From assembly GCA_001600695.1 (NCBI GenBank), contig BCKQ01000004.1, positions 682,001-746,000 of the forward strand: DNA of 64,000 bases. The letters run 5' to 3'. The position numbers were made by a program, and so were the translations under genes. Positions 33,101 to 43,617 of the stretch are shown piece by piece. The first letter of the stretch is position 1. Each line of letters opens with the position of its first letter. The stretch comes from Ascoidea asiatica. Its lineage: Eukaryota; Ascomycota; Saccharomycetes; Ascoideales; Ascoideaceae. A model generated the notes under the pieces. It saw only the letters and a program-made list of their open reading frames with translations. It was not told the DNA's origin and ran no database searches.

Positions 33101-35701
33101 TGCTTTTATCCGCTTCTTTTTCCCACTGTTTTCTATTCAATTTCTCTCAAGCGATTAACACGGACTTTTCTCGAGCTGCCTGACGCCCATACAAAGAACA
33201 ATGCAATTTTTGAGTCTTTGAGTCTTTTGGCTGGAGTGAAATAATACGAGAATCTGGAGAATTGAAATTTTATTTTTGATGAAAATAAAAGTGTTCTGGA
33301 ATGAAAAAAAATAGAATTTGATAAGGCAAATTGAGTGAGAAAGTAAATATAATAATTCTCAGACTCTTTTTTGATAGTTTTGAAAAATTTGATATCAATT
33401 GGTGACACATATAAATTTTAATTGATTAATGATAAAATTTGAAAACAGTCTCAAGTTGGAAAGTCAGAATAACTTGCTAATTTTTAGTCAAGTTTTCATA
33501 ATCACAAGAAAAGACAATACAATTCAAAAATCATTGTAATAATAATAATAAGTTGAATCATAATTGAATATTTGAATAGAATAATCAATTGAACAATAAA
33601 TTGAACAAAATTGAGCAAATTTGAACAATAAAAATAAACGATTTACAGATTTTTGTATTCATTTTATCAAGTTGTTTTATTAAAGTAATAATTACTTGTA
33701 TTTATTTATAAAATATCGTAAAAAATTTTATAAATAGATAATAATAAAAAACTCAATAAAAACAATTGAATTAATTGAATAAAAATCCAAAAAGAGTATA
33801 AAAAGCTTCCAATAAATGGAATATAAATTTCAATTTTAAATTTTATTTACAAATTTTTTTTTAAATTAAAAAAATAATTTGCCCTTCTTAACGTAATATT
33901 TTCATTTTGAGGAATAACTTTTTTTACACTTTCAAGGCAAAAAATTTATGTAATGTTACTTAGGTTTTTATAAAAAGAATTAAATCTTATAGATTTTATA
34001 AAATTCATCAATTGTTTATTTGTATTTCAACCGAGTTTTAATCTTTTAATTATTCTTTTTGAAATATTATTATAAAAAATCGTAAAATTTTAAAATCATA
34101 TTTTATTAATACATTAATTGATTTTCGATAAGTTTAAATCATTACAGAATACATGTATTTACAGTAAACTTTACAATCTTTATTAGTTTTTACAAACTTT
34201 GCGACAAAAATAAAAATAAAAATAAAATAAAATAAAATAAAATAAAATAACAATAAAAAATCAAGGGTGAATGAAATCTCTTGAATATCAATATCAAATT
34301 CACCAACTCTTTTTGAAAAAACACCTGTTTCTTTCATTTATTCCACATTTGTACAATTGAAATTCTGAATCATTGATGAATCAATTCACTTTTAGTATCT
34401 GATATCAATTGATAAAGGTAAACTTCACAAACTTGACCAATTTCACCAACTTCATGAACTTCATAAGCTCGCCTTCAATAGCACTCTTGAATCCACTCAA
34501 TTGACTGTAAATCCTTTCTGGATCCCATGGGCCCTACACGAATCAAATATATTTCAATATTTTATTCATTTACCACCAACGTTGCTCAGTACTTTTGCTG
34601 CTCTCTTCACGCTCCTACGCACGGTAGAAAAGTTTGGTAAACCGCTCCTACACCAAAATTGACTTAAAAAAATAGGTAACGTTATTTATTATTTATTTAT
34701 TATATTGCTTTTATTTAGCATTTATTATTTATTTATCTGGATGTTTATTTCCATATTCTAATTCCATTAATCAAAAATATTATAAACAATAATAATACTA
34801 TTCAATATACAATCAAAGAATCATAATAGAGAATAATAACAAAAAATTGTTTAAAGATTAGTACAATATTCATCATTTTCTAGTATCATAATATTTAGTA
34901 TCTTACTCCATTGGAGAAAATGACATTTTAGATCTTATTAAATACTAAATAACACTAAATAATAATATTACACTCTCTTTTAAAAAATCAATTTAATCTC
35001 ATCTAGTATTTTCAATAACAATATCATTATCAATATCAAATAATATTTCTCTATTGTTTTAATCTTTACTGTCAATCTTCCATTCTTTCCTTTACTTTTT
35101 TTTCTATTAATTTAACTTTTATTTCAATTATCAAATATAAGATACCATAAACTTACGTACTTATTAACACTTTATTAATTAATCTTATTCAAAACATTTT
35201 TTTAACTCATTTATTGTCTATTCAAATATTTCTTTCTATTTCATTGTATTTCATTTATCCAGTTTTTATTTAATTACCTATAAATTATTATCCAATCAAT
35301 TTCAAATTCATATAAACCCAATAATATCATTGATATCATCAATATAATTGTATTCAATTCAATTTCAATTCATATTTATTTCAATCTCAATTAAATAATA
35401 CTCTAGCTTATTTATTTTATTATTGATTTAATCATTTCCTATATCTCTGACTTTTTCAATAATTTAACAACTTCAAATTTATATCCATAACTAAATTTAT
35501 AAACTCTTATTTTATTTCATTTCAATTCATTTCAACTCATTTGTATTTTAATCCATTACATATATTAATAACAATATAATTAACAACTTCATTATCCATA
35601 TCCATATCTATATCCATACCAATAGCATTAACATTTTCATTAACAGATAAACTAAATATATCAAAGAAAAGTAATAATTTCTATCATAAATTATTAAAAT
35701 T
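30115..35701. promoter_or_regulatory. 5.6-kb gene-free region between CHD1 and STE12
   Basis: No ORF here has protein-like composition; the longest (minus strand, about 60-106 codons) are AT-driven. I found no tRNA. GC-richer patches stand out at 30780-30960 (CHD1 side, with an 11-bp repeat array and CACCAAC repeats), about 31055-31080 (an ACGCGT), 32570-32660, 32940-33190 (TAACTCCG twice; TTTTATCCG three times, one inverted) and 34480-34670 (TTTACCA/TGGTAAA inverted pair). The last kilobase before STE12 is AT-rich, like a long 5' leader. TGAAACA (32872-32878) and TGTTTCA (31482-31488) match the Ste12 pheromone-response core. An unannotated RNA cannot be excluded. Confidence 0.6.
30901..30932. 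repeat. Three TTTCCTGTTC copies at exact 11-bp spacing
   Basis: Copies at 30901-30910, 30912-30921 and 30923-30932, about 790-820 bases upstream of the CHD1 start. The single bases between units vary. Confidence 0.95.
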
Positions 35702-38110
35702 ATGAGTAGTACTGAAATTTTATCATCTAATAAAAAATTGTTAGATTCAAACATTTCAACAAAAGATTTAGAAAATAATTTATCTGACGATAATAATAAT
35801 TTAAAAAATTTCTTAAATGATTCTCTAAAATCGAAAAAAATTTTGAAAGATTCAAATTTAAATGTATCAAAAGATTCAATTAATTCAACTAATGGAATTG
35901 ATAAATCTAATAAAAATGATCAACAAACTTCAAAAATTTTAGATTCAGATTTTATCTCTAATTCTGATCCAAATTCTGATATTAATTCCAGTTTAAATGA
36001 AAAGGACAATGAAACTAAACAGGAAGAAAATTTACAAGAAGACGATGATAAATTAAAAGCAATTAAAAAAATTAAAACAGATGAAACTAAAAAAGATGAA
36101 ATAGAATCTAAAGACGAGTCAGGAAAGCTAGAAGACTCTGTCATTTCTGATAATGATGATTCTAAAAAAAAAGAAAACATTAAAGATCCTAAAGATTCAA
36201 TTGAATCAATTGAACAAAGGATTAGATTAACTGATGATTTGAAATTTTTTTTATTAACATCTCCTGCAAATTGGCAAGCAAATCAAATTATTAGAAGATA
36301 CTATTTAAATCATGATGAAGGTTTTATATCTTGTGTATTTTGGAAAAATTTATATTTTATTACTGGTACTGATATTGTTAAATGTTTATTATACAGATTT
36401 GAACAATTTGGTAGAGAAGTAATTGATAGAAAAAAATTTGAAGAAGGTATATTCTCAGATTTAAGAAATTTGAAATGTGGTACAGATGCAATACTTGAAC
36501 CACCAAAATCTGAATTTTTACAATTTTTATATAAACATTCATGTTTAAGAACTCAAAAAAAACAAAAAGTATTTTTTTGGTTTAGTGTACCACATGATAA
36601 ATTATTTGCTGATGCTCTTGAAAGAGATTTAAAAAGAGAATTTGCTGGTCAAAATCCAACAACAAAATCAAAATATGAACCTGCTTTAAGTTTCAAATTT
36701 GATGAATCAAAATCATTATATGATCAATTAACTACACATTTAGAATCTAAAAAAAGATCTATGAAAAGTTTTCAAAATGATGATGAAGCAAAATCTGTAA
36801 ATCTGCCTTCAAAACAAATTTATCAAACAACTATTAATTTAGCTGGACCTATAAATTCTTATCAAAATAATGATGATAATGATTTCAATACTAATAATGG
36901 AAATGGCAATAATAATAATATTATGGATCAAGGAAATTATTTTGGTTCGGGAGTAAATTTTAATCAAGAAATAAATAAAGAAAATGAAAAGGATTTTCCA
37001 TTAGATTATATACCACAAGATGATTATATTAATGAAACTATAGCTAATCAATTATTTCCAACACATTTTGATCCTTCAATTCTTTTCAATCCTCCAGAAA
37101 ATTCTGATTTTCTTTCAAATGGATTTTTAATTGATCAATCTTCACCATTTATCCCAACACTAGGTTCATTAACATCAATGCCTCCACCAATTTCACATTC
37201 AAATCCTTTATCTCAAAATACTTTAATTAATCCTGGAATTTCAAATAATTTACAACCTATTCAAACTCCACAACCAATTATTGATCATAATAGATCAGTT
37301 CCATTATCATCATCCTCGCCAATAATAAATACACAAGAAAATTCAGAGTCAATTCATGCACAAACAATGAATACTGCTAATAATAATAACAACAACAATA
37401 ATAATAACAATTTATATGATTTTCCATTTGGAAATTCATTACAACAACTTCAACAACAGCAACAAGATATTGCACAAGAAAATTATTTAAATGCATTAAA
37501 TGCAATGACAAGTTTACCGCATCAATATTCTAATTTTATTTCACCATCAACAGATTTAACTAATAATTTAATTTCTCAACAACTTGCACAATCTTTACCA
37601 ATTTATTCAAATTTTGGAAATGATCCAAATAATTTGATGGCATCACTTGCATATCAACAACAAACACAATTATTGAATCCACAGTTTGCTTATCAACAAG
37701 CATTAATGAGTAACCCTGTTGCTTTTAATACATTTCAGCAGCAGCAACAACAACAACTTCAGCAGCAGTTTCAACAGCAACAACAACACCAGGTACTTGC
37801 TCAACAAAATCAGGGATTTCCGGTTACTCCAAATCTGGTAAATACAGAAATGTTAAGAAATCAAATCAATAAAAATCTTGCAATTCATCAACAAAAGTCA
37901 CAAAATTTAATTCATAAAGGTAGAATTGAAAAACCAAGTTTACATTTAAAAAGACCAGAAAAATCATTCAGTTCAAATCATAATATTATCTTAAATCAAG
38001 AAACAAATTTCAATGAAATCAGTGGAAATTCAATTGAAAAAAGAACAGGAACAGTAACTGATCAAGATTTTAAACCTATTGCAACTCCAGAATCATCAAA
38101 TTCTGTATAA
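35702..38110 (+). CDS. STE12: STE12-type transcription factor
   Basis: 802 residues. Ste12 activates mating and filamentation genes downstream of MAP kinase cascades. The fungal-specific STE homeodomain-like DNA-binding region is at about 168-345: LTDDLKFFLLTSPANW, NQIIRRYYLNHDEGFISCVFWKNLYFITGTDIVKCLLYR, KFEEGIFSDLRNLKCG, TQKKQKVFFWFSVPHDKLFADALERDLKRE. DFPLDYIPQDDY (about 430) matches the conserved segment after the DNA-binding domain in S. cerevisiae Ste12. The rest is Ser/Asn/Gln-rich with poly-Asn (about 560) and poly-Gln (about 680). No C2H2 fingers, as in other budding yeasts. It carries two in-frame CTG codons (36803, 37835), both in non-conserved regions. It sits behind a very long upstream region. 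Confidence 0.96.
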   Translation: MSSTEILSSNKKLLDSNISTKDLENNLSDDNNNLKNFLNDSLKSKKILKDSNLNVSKDSINSTNGIDKSNKNDQQTSKILDSDFISNSDPNSDINSSLNEKDNETKQEENLQEDDDKLKAIKKIKTDETKKDEIESKDESGKLEDSVISDNDDSKKKENIKDPKDSIESIEQRIRLTDDLKFFLLTSPANWQANQIIRRYYLNHDEGFISCVFWKNLYFITGTDIVKCLLYRFEQFGREVIDRKKFEEGIFSDLRNLKCGTDAILEPPKSEFLQFLYKHSCLRTQKKQKVFFWFSVPHDKLFADALERDLKREFAGQNPTTKSKYEPALSFKFDESKSLYDQLTTHLESKKRSMKSFQNDDEAKSVNLPSKQIYQTTINLAGPINSYQNNDDNDFNTNNGNGNNNNIMDQGNYFGSGVNFNQEINKENEKDFPLDYIPQDDYINETIANQLFPTHFDPSILFNPPENSDFLSNGFLIDQSSPFIPTLGSLTSMPPPISHSNPLSQNTLINPGISNNLQPIQTPQPIIDHNRSVPLSSSSPIINTQENSESIHAQTMNTANNNNNNNNNNNLYDFPFGNSLQQLQQQQQDIAQENYLNALNAMTSLPHQYSNFISPSTDLTNNLISQQLAQSLPIYSNFGNDPNNLMASLAYQQQTQLLNPQFAYQQALMSNPVAFNTFQQQQQQQLQQQFQQQQQHQVLAQQNQGFPVTPNLVNTEMLRNQINKNLAIHQQKSQNLIHKGRIEKPSLHLKRPEKSFSSNHNIILNQETNFNEISGNSIEKRTGTVTDQDFKPIATPESSNSV

Positions 38111-39486
38111 TATAAAAATATACATTTACAATATCACACTGTCAAATGTTATAATATAAAAATCATAAATTTAAATTGAAATTATTGGTAAAGGATATTT
38201 TTAAAACACTAATTTCACTATTGCTTTTTATGTTTTATAATTATGTTATTTACTCATGCCTCATTTGTTTTTCTCTTTTTNTCTTTTTTTTTTTTTTTTT
38301 TGTTGTTTTCTTTGTTATTGTTGGTAATGCGAAATTAAATCTAAAACTTATCTTATAAGAAATTTGATTCTGGTTAAATTGATTTGACTTGATTTAATTG
38401 AAATAGTTCTAGTTATTATAATTACCTATAAGATATTTAAAATGTTACTTTTGTTTGTGATTATATGCTTCTTTTTTTTGAGTTTTTTTAATTTTTTTTT
38501 TAATTTTTTTTTTGAAATTTTTCATCTTTTATTATTTGCTATTTACCTTTTTATCAAAGTTCATTTCTTCATATGTTTAAATATTATATATATAAGTCAA
38601 TTCAATAAACAATTGTTTATTTATTTCAAATTAGGAGAAAAGTAATCTAATTTATATCATTTGTCGAATATGTTGCAAAAGCGTAGTTTGTTCAATTGAA
38701 TCAAACTTAACAATAAGATTTTAAAAAATGAATGATAAGCTAAACTACAATACTTTATAAATATTTACATTCAAGCTCGAAATCTTAAATAAAGAAACAA
38801 TAAATCTTAACAATACTAATTATTGATCAATATTCAGCTTATCATAATTAAAAGTTATAAATTTAATAAATTCAATACATTTTAAACATTCAATACTGTT
38901 GCGTAAATAGACCAAGCCGACATTTTATGATGAGACTAAAAAACAATGAAAAATTGAATACGAGAATTATTTGAAATAGGTTTAACTTAATCTAAATCAA
39001 TAATGAGGTTCATTGTCTGAATAAACATTTTTGTTTATTTTGTTATAAGGTTAAATGTGATTTTTAGAAGATGTTCAAAAAGATGTTTTATGTTGATGAA
39101 GTTAATCCTTTGATAATCCTTTAATAATATTTGATAATCTTTTGATGAATGAGCACCAGGCCTTGACCCGCGCTGTTTCAGGGAGAAGAAAATTCGAGTA
39201 TTTGAGTATATTTGAACATTTTGAACAGTTTGGAGATTTCTTGCTGGCTAACAATTGTTATTATCATCTTGTTTCATCAATTGTAATAAGACTGAATCAG
39301 AAACTAGATAATAATCTATTTCAAAAGTGATAAAAACTATCATACTCCAGAATTAATAGCTCAATCAGATACTCAGCTATTCAACCAACTAAAAGCAATT
39401 TTTTTTTTTTTGCCGCCCACTTGTTTTGATCATTTAATCAATCATATCAAGTAAGAACAATCGTATTAATAGAAATATAAATAAAT
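38111..39486. other. Intergenic after STE12
   Basis: 1376 AT-rich bases with long T runs (one N at 38281). A small GC-richer patch lies at about 39148-39185 (AGCACCAGGCCTTGACCCGCGC). ORFs of 60-67 codons here are low-complexity and not called. The end is the promoter of the next gene. Confidence 0.6.
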
Positions 39487-39987
39487 ATGTCAAGTGTTAC
39501 AGCAGATGATAAAGCTTCTATAATAGATGTTAATCCATTACTGAAACGTATATCCGAGGGTTCACTGAAGGCTAAAGAGGAACAAAATGAAGATGAAGAA
39601 AATAATGATAAAAATTATCATATAACACTTGAATTTCCAGATTCTAAAGTTCCACCAATTGATATTGAAAATTTTAAATTATCTAGTAGCAAAGCTCATA
39701 AAAATTCAAATAATCAAAATAATAGTGAAATTATTATCAGTGATTTTAATGAAGCTGAATATAGTGAAAGTGAAATTGATGAAAATGAAATTGAAACTGA
39801 AGATGAAATAAATGAAATTCAATCATCTTATAATATGGAAGATGATTCTCAATTACAATGGGAAGAATCATTGAATCAATTAAATGCTTTATTTAATTTT
39901 TGTTTATTACCAATTATCGGTAAAGTTTTAGGTAGAAGATTTGCAAATTTAGTTTGGGCTAAAATAGCGTCAAAAATATGGCGATAA
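39487..39987 (+). CDS. Putative tail-anchored mitochondrial outer-membrane protein
   Basis: 166 residues. An acidic, Ser/Asn/Glu-rich soluble region (1-125) is followed by WEESLNQLNALFNFCLLPIIGKVLGRRFANLVWAKIASKIWR (125-166): a hydrophobic helix followed by basic residues and tryptophans. This W-E-x-L-x(~15)-LPxxGK-x-GRR-x-W pattern reminds me of small fungal outer-membrane proteins of the Mim2 / Emr1 type, but I cannot decide between them from memory. Tail anchoring is inferred from the C-terminal helix with a short basic end. Confidence 0.65.
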   Translation: MSSVTADDKASIIDVNPLLKRISEGSLKAKEEQNEDEENNDKNYHITLEFPDSKVPPIDIENFKLSSSKAHKNSNNQNNSEIIISDFNEAEYSESEIDENEIETEDEINEIQSSYNMEDDSQLQWEESLNQLNALFNFCLLPIIGKVLGRRFANLVWAKIASKIWR

Positions 39988-40273
39988 ATGGGAAGAAAAT
40001 TATTAAAGGACTAATTAAACTGTATAAAGTGTATATAACTATTATAACTAGTACTATCAGTTCGAATAATTAAAAAGATATTGTATACAAAAGCGTCTAT
40101 GATATTAATTATTATATTATATGACTAAGAAAAATCAACAGAATTGTAGTATTATACTACATAATCTAATAAATGATTAAATGAATTAATGATTAAACGA
40201 ATAAGTGAATAAGTGAAATAATGATGAAATGATAAAATGAGTAATATATAAGATATATAAATATATTAAAATA

Positions 40274-41476
40274 TTAATAATCTGTTAGTATATTTGTTAA
40301 ACTGATTATTTGATCATCCATAACTTTTGAACAAATATTTTTTATAGTAAATATTATGGGTTGCATAATTTCATTATTTATTTTTTTATCAATTTCCATT
40401 AAAACTTTTAAATTAATATAATTTTCATTAAGAATAATATTATTAATATTATGGATATTATTATTACTATTGCTTTTCATATTTATATCATTTGATGAAG
40501 ATCTATGAGAATATTGTAAAGAATCTAAAGAATTAAATGATGTTGAATTTGTAGTTTGAGTCATTTGAAAACTAATTGATTTTGTAGTAATACTATTTTG
40601 AGATTGAGATTGAGAATATGAATCATTGATATTACTATTATTATTATGATTTGGTTGAAATTGAGGAAATTTTAACATTTTTGATTGTAATTGAGAATGA
40701 AAAGTAAATTGTAAAAAAGTATTAATTTTTATGAATAATTTTGTTAAAATTTTCATTAAAGTTGTATATGCAAATAAATTATCAATGTTTGTATTATTTG
40801 AAATTGTAACTAGTTTCAAACTTAAACCATTACTATTGTTATTGTTGTTATTGTTATTTAGATCATTATTAACATTATTGATTGTTGATTGTGAATTCGA
40901 ATTTAGATTTGAATATAAAGTGTGTGGATCAGATCCTATATTGTTCATATTATTATTGTTATTATTATTATCATTATTATTATTATTGTTCTTTATATTA
41001 TTATTCATATCATTGATAGTACTTTGACTATGATTATGACTAATATGATTATTAGGATTATGATTATCCATATTATTATTCGAAAATACAGAAAAGGTAT
41101 TGAAAGTATTAAATATATTTAAAAAAGCATGAAGAAATTGAGATAAATTTGTAATTGGAAAATTCAATAAACTACCCAATTTTAAACCTAATTTAAGTAA
41201 TCTTTTTGATAATAATGGAAAATTATCATTAAGAGTTTTTAAATTATCTTTTGTTAAATATATAACATTCATAAAGTAAATATTACCTTGTTGTATAGAA
41301 AGCATATAATTAAAAGATTTTATTCTTGTTATTATAATTTTATGACATAAATTAAATTCATTTTCAGATAATTCATTTTGTTCTTTTGCTATTTGTCTAT
41401 AATTATTTCCAGATAAATTTTGTCTCATTTCAGAAAAAATACTATCTTTGTTCAAAGGTTTTGTTAAAAGATTCAT
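40274..41476 (-). CDS. Asn-rich hypothetical protein
   Basis: 400 residues; not recognised. A helical N-terminal domain (about 1-130: LSENEFNLCHKIIITRIKSFN, FPLLSKRLLKLGLKLGSLLNFP, QFLHAFLNIFNTF) and a C-terminal helix (about 360-400, MEIDKKINNEIMQPIIFTIKNIC) look structured. Between them is Asn/Ser low complexity with one more helical block (about 228-265, LFAYTTLMKILTKLFIKINTFLQF). No transmembrane segment is certain. Shadow ORFs on the opposite strand come from the ATT repeats. Confidence 0.7.
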   Translation of the reverse strand: MNLLTKPLNKDSIFSEMRQNLSGNNYRQIAKEQNELSENEFNLCHKIIITRIKSFNYMLSIQQGNIYFMNVIYLTKDNLKTLNDNFPLLSKRLLKLGLKLGSLLNFPITNLSQFLHAFLNIFNTFNTFSVFSNNNMDNHNPNNHISHNHSQSTINDMNNNIKNNNNNNDNNNNNNNMNNIGSDPHTLYSNLNSNSQSTINNVNNDLNNNNNNNNSNGLSLKLVTISNNTNIDNLFAYTTLMKILTKLFIKINTFLQFTFHSQLQSKMLKFPQFQPNHNNNSNINDSYSQSQSQNSITTKSISFQMTQTTNSTSFNSLDSLQYSHRSSSNDINMKSNSNNNIHNINNIILNENYINLKVLMEIDKKINNEIMQPIIFTIKNICSKVMDDQIISLTNILTDY

Positions 41477-43150
41477 TATTTTCTTTTCTTTTATGTTTTA
41501 CTAAAAATGAATGGAAAAGCGTAAATAAATATTAGTTGTAAGTAAAATGATCAATGAATTGGAAGAGAGGTATGAAAAGAGGAACTGTAAATGAAAACGT
41601 AATTGGAGTTGGAAACTATTAGATTATTGAATTATTGGAATACTAAATTATTGAATTATTGGATTATTAAATTAATGAATTAATGAATTTGGAAGAATGA
41701 AAGTAAAGAAGAAAGTATTATCGTGAATTACCATGGCAATTAATTGTAGCTTTTTTATCGTATTTACGTTTGATTTCAGGGAAATTCAAAGGAGCTTTAA
41801 AAAAGAATTGAAGTGGTTATTTGAATATTGAAAGGACTGATGAATAATGGTAAATAATGAATAAATAGTGATAAATAATAATAATAAAATGAAATGGAGA
41901 AAAAGGTGAAATTGAACCTTTTAATTTGGTCGTAGTCGAATCCCAAACCTTTATTTTAATACAATAATCTCAGTGTCTTCAATCGGTATCTGGCTTTGGA
42001 AGCCCAGAAGCCATGCACGCCAAAAGGACACTGATCTGTCTTATCGTTGGTGCTCTTGCCACCTAGTCTTAAATGGGACGCTTTTTAAAGACAATTACTT
42101 TGGTAATATTTAAATAACGCATGATATCCCTGTTTATATAGGTATTTGTATATTTTTGGTGTCGTTTTCCACTGCTCAAACAGGCACTCGACTGGTGGCC
42201 ATTTGCACTTTGCTGCAGCCCTACTTCAGTATGGCAGGCCGTTGAAACAAATGCGTTTGCGAAACCTCCTCAAAACTTGATTTCTTCACTGCTTTTTAAT
42301 ATTTTTCCTATTCTTTTTTGAGCCTTTATTTGATTTTTTATCTTTATTTGGATCAGATTATTCTCTTTTGAAGTTCATTAACACTCCAGAATTAAATCAA
42401 TTCATAATGTATCTCTGCTCTTTGAGATTTTAATGATTGAAATGTTTTGTTAAAGTAGTAATTTCATGTCTTAAATTTTAAAAATTCTGAAGCTTTGAAC
42501 TTTTGAGGAACGTTCTGGGATCCTGTCCCCTGGGACACTAATTGAAATTTTACTTCTTTTTAAGTTGTTTTAGAGTCCTTCGATGATCAAAATAGGGTAA
42601 AAAGTAAATGTATTGAATAAAATAGTATTGATAAATAGTCCATAGAAAAATTAAATTAAAAAAAGTCCCTTACAAGTTGTACAATTGTTATTTTCTTGGG
42701 TCACTAATTCATTTTAAATTTGTAAATGTGGTTCACTTTACTAATTATTTTTTTCTTATTGATTCTACGACAAATTTCACAAGAACAATGAAATATTATC
42801 ATTTTACAATTACTGCCCTTTTTATTTGAATATTTTTGAAAGATTCATGGAAAAGTATACAAAATTTAATTCAAATTCTAAACTAATTCAAAATCATTGT
42901 CATTAAAATATAAAATTAATTAAGCCATACTTTTTATGACATCAATTTTAAATGGGAAAAATATTAAATTATCTACTAATACGACCTAACAGTAGTACCT
43001 ACTTGAATAGTTATTTATAAATTTGATTATTTATTGATATATTTATTTACTTATGTATTATTAAATACCCCCTGATTTCAATTCCAAATGGTCTAAAAAA
43101 AAAATATTGAGAAAGTCAACAGGTTCGGTACTAAGAAAACAAAAAAAAAA
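41477..43150. promoter_or_regulatory. Long intergenic region upstream of the Asn-rich gene, with structured GC island
   Basis: Island at about 41930-42280. It contains nested inverted repeats: TCAGTGTC (41971-41978) / GACACTGA (42026-42033), enclosing CTGGCTT-TGG-AAGCCCAG (41989-42006), then GGTG-CTCTTGC-CACC (42048-42062). Further on is AGCCCTA (42218-42224). It could be the promoter of the minus-strand gene at 41476 or a small structured RNA. The remaining 870 bases up to the HSE1 3' end are AT-rich with nothing recognised. Confidence 0.4.
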
Positions 43151-43578
43151 TTATCCGGATCTAGGAAAAAATACATCAATATTTGTTGGATATGGTGCTT
43201 GAGTAGGAGATTGAACAGTTGGACTTGATGGTTGTTGTTGAATATTAGAATTATTGATATTGTTATTATTAGATTTGGGACCAGTTATTTGTGGATTGAA
43301 TTGACTTAAGTTAGGATATGGTTGAGATCCCATTGTTTGACTATTTTGACTTAAACTTTGTTGATGAGATGGACTTTGTATTGGCATTTGAGAAGGCATT
43401 TGGGATGCCATTTGAGGTGTCATTTGAGATGTCATTTGTGAAGGCATTTGTAATGGTGTTTGAGATGGAGCTTGATTATTATTTTGATTATAATTATAAG
43501 ATCCAGTATTATTTGAAGGAATATTTTGTACTGGAGAAAATTGAATAGAACTATTCAAAAGTTCATTACCTGAACTTA

Positions 43579-43617
<39 letters not shown>

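Noticed and set aside
30631-34337. Eight minus-strand ORFs of 64-106 codons between CHD1 and STE12
   Set aside because: Phe/Ile/Leu/Tyr-rich translations of AT-rich DNA with no conserved pattern; no splice-linked set could be built.
30115-35701. Known spliceosomal, SRP, RNase P/MRP or U6 RNA in the large gap
   Set aside because: I searched by eye for core motifs (such as ACAGAGATGATC, GCCTTTTAC, GTAGTATCTGTT) and found none; a covariance-model search would be decisive.
41930-41955. TAGTCGAATCCC resembling a tRNA B box
   Set aside because: No acceptor stem, A box or anticodon arm at the right distance on either strand.
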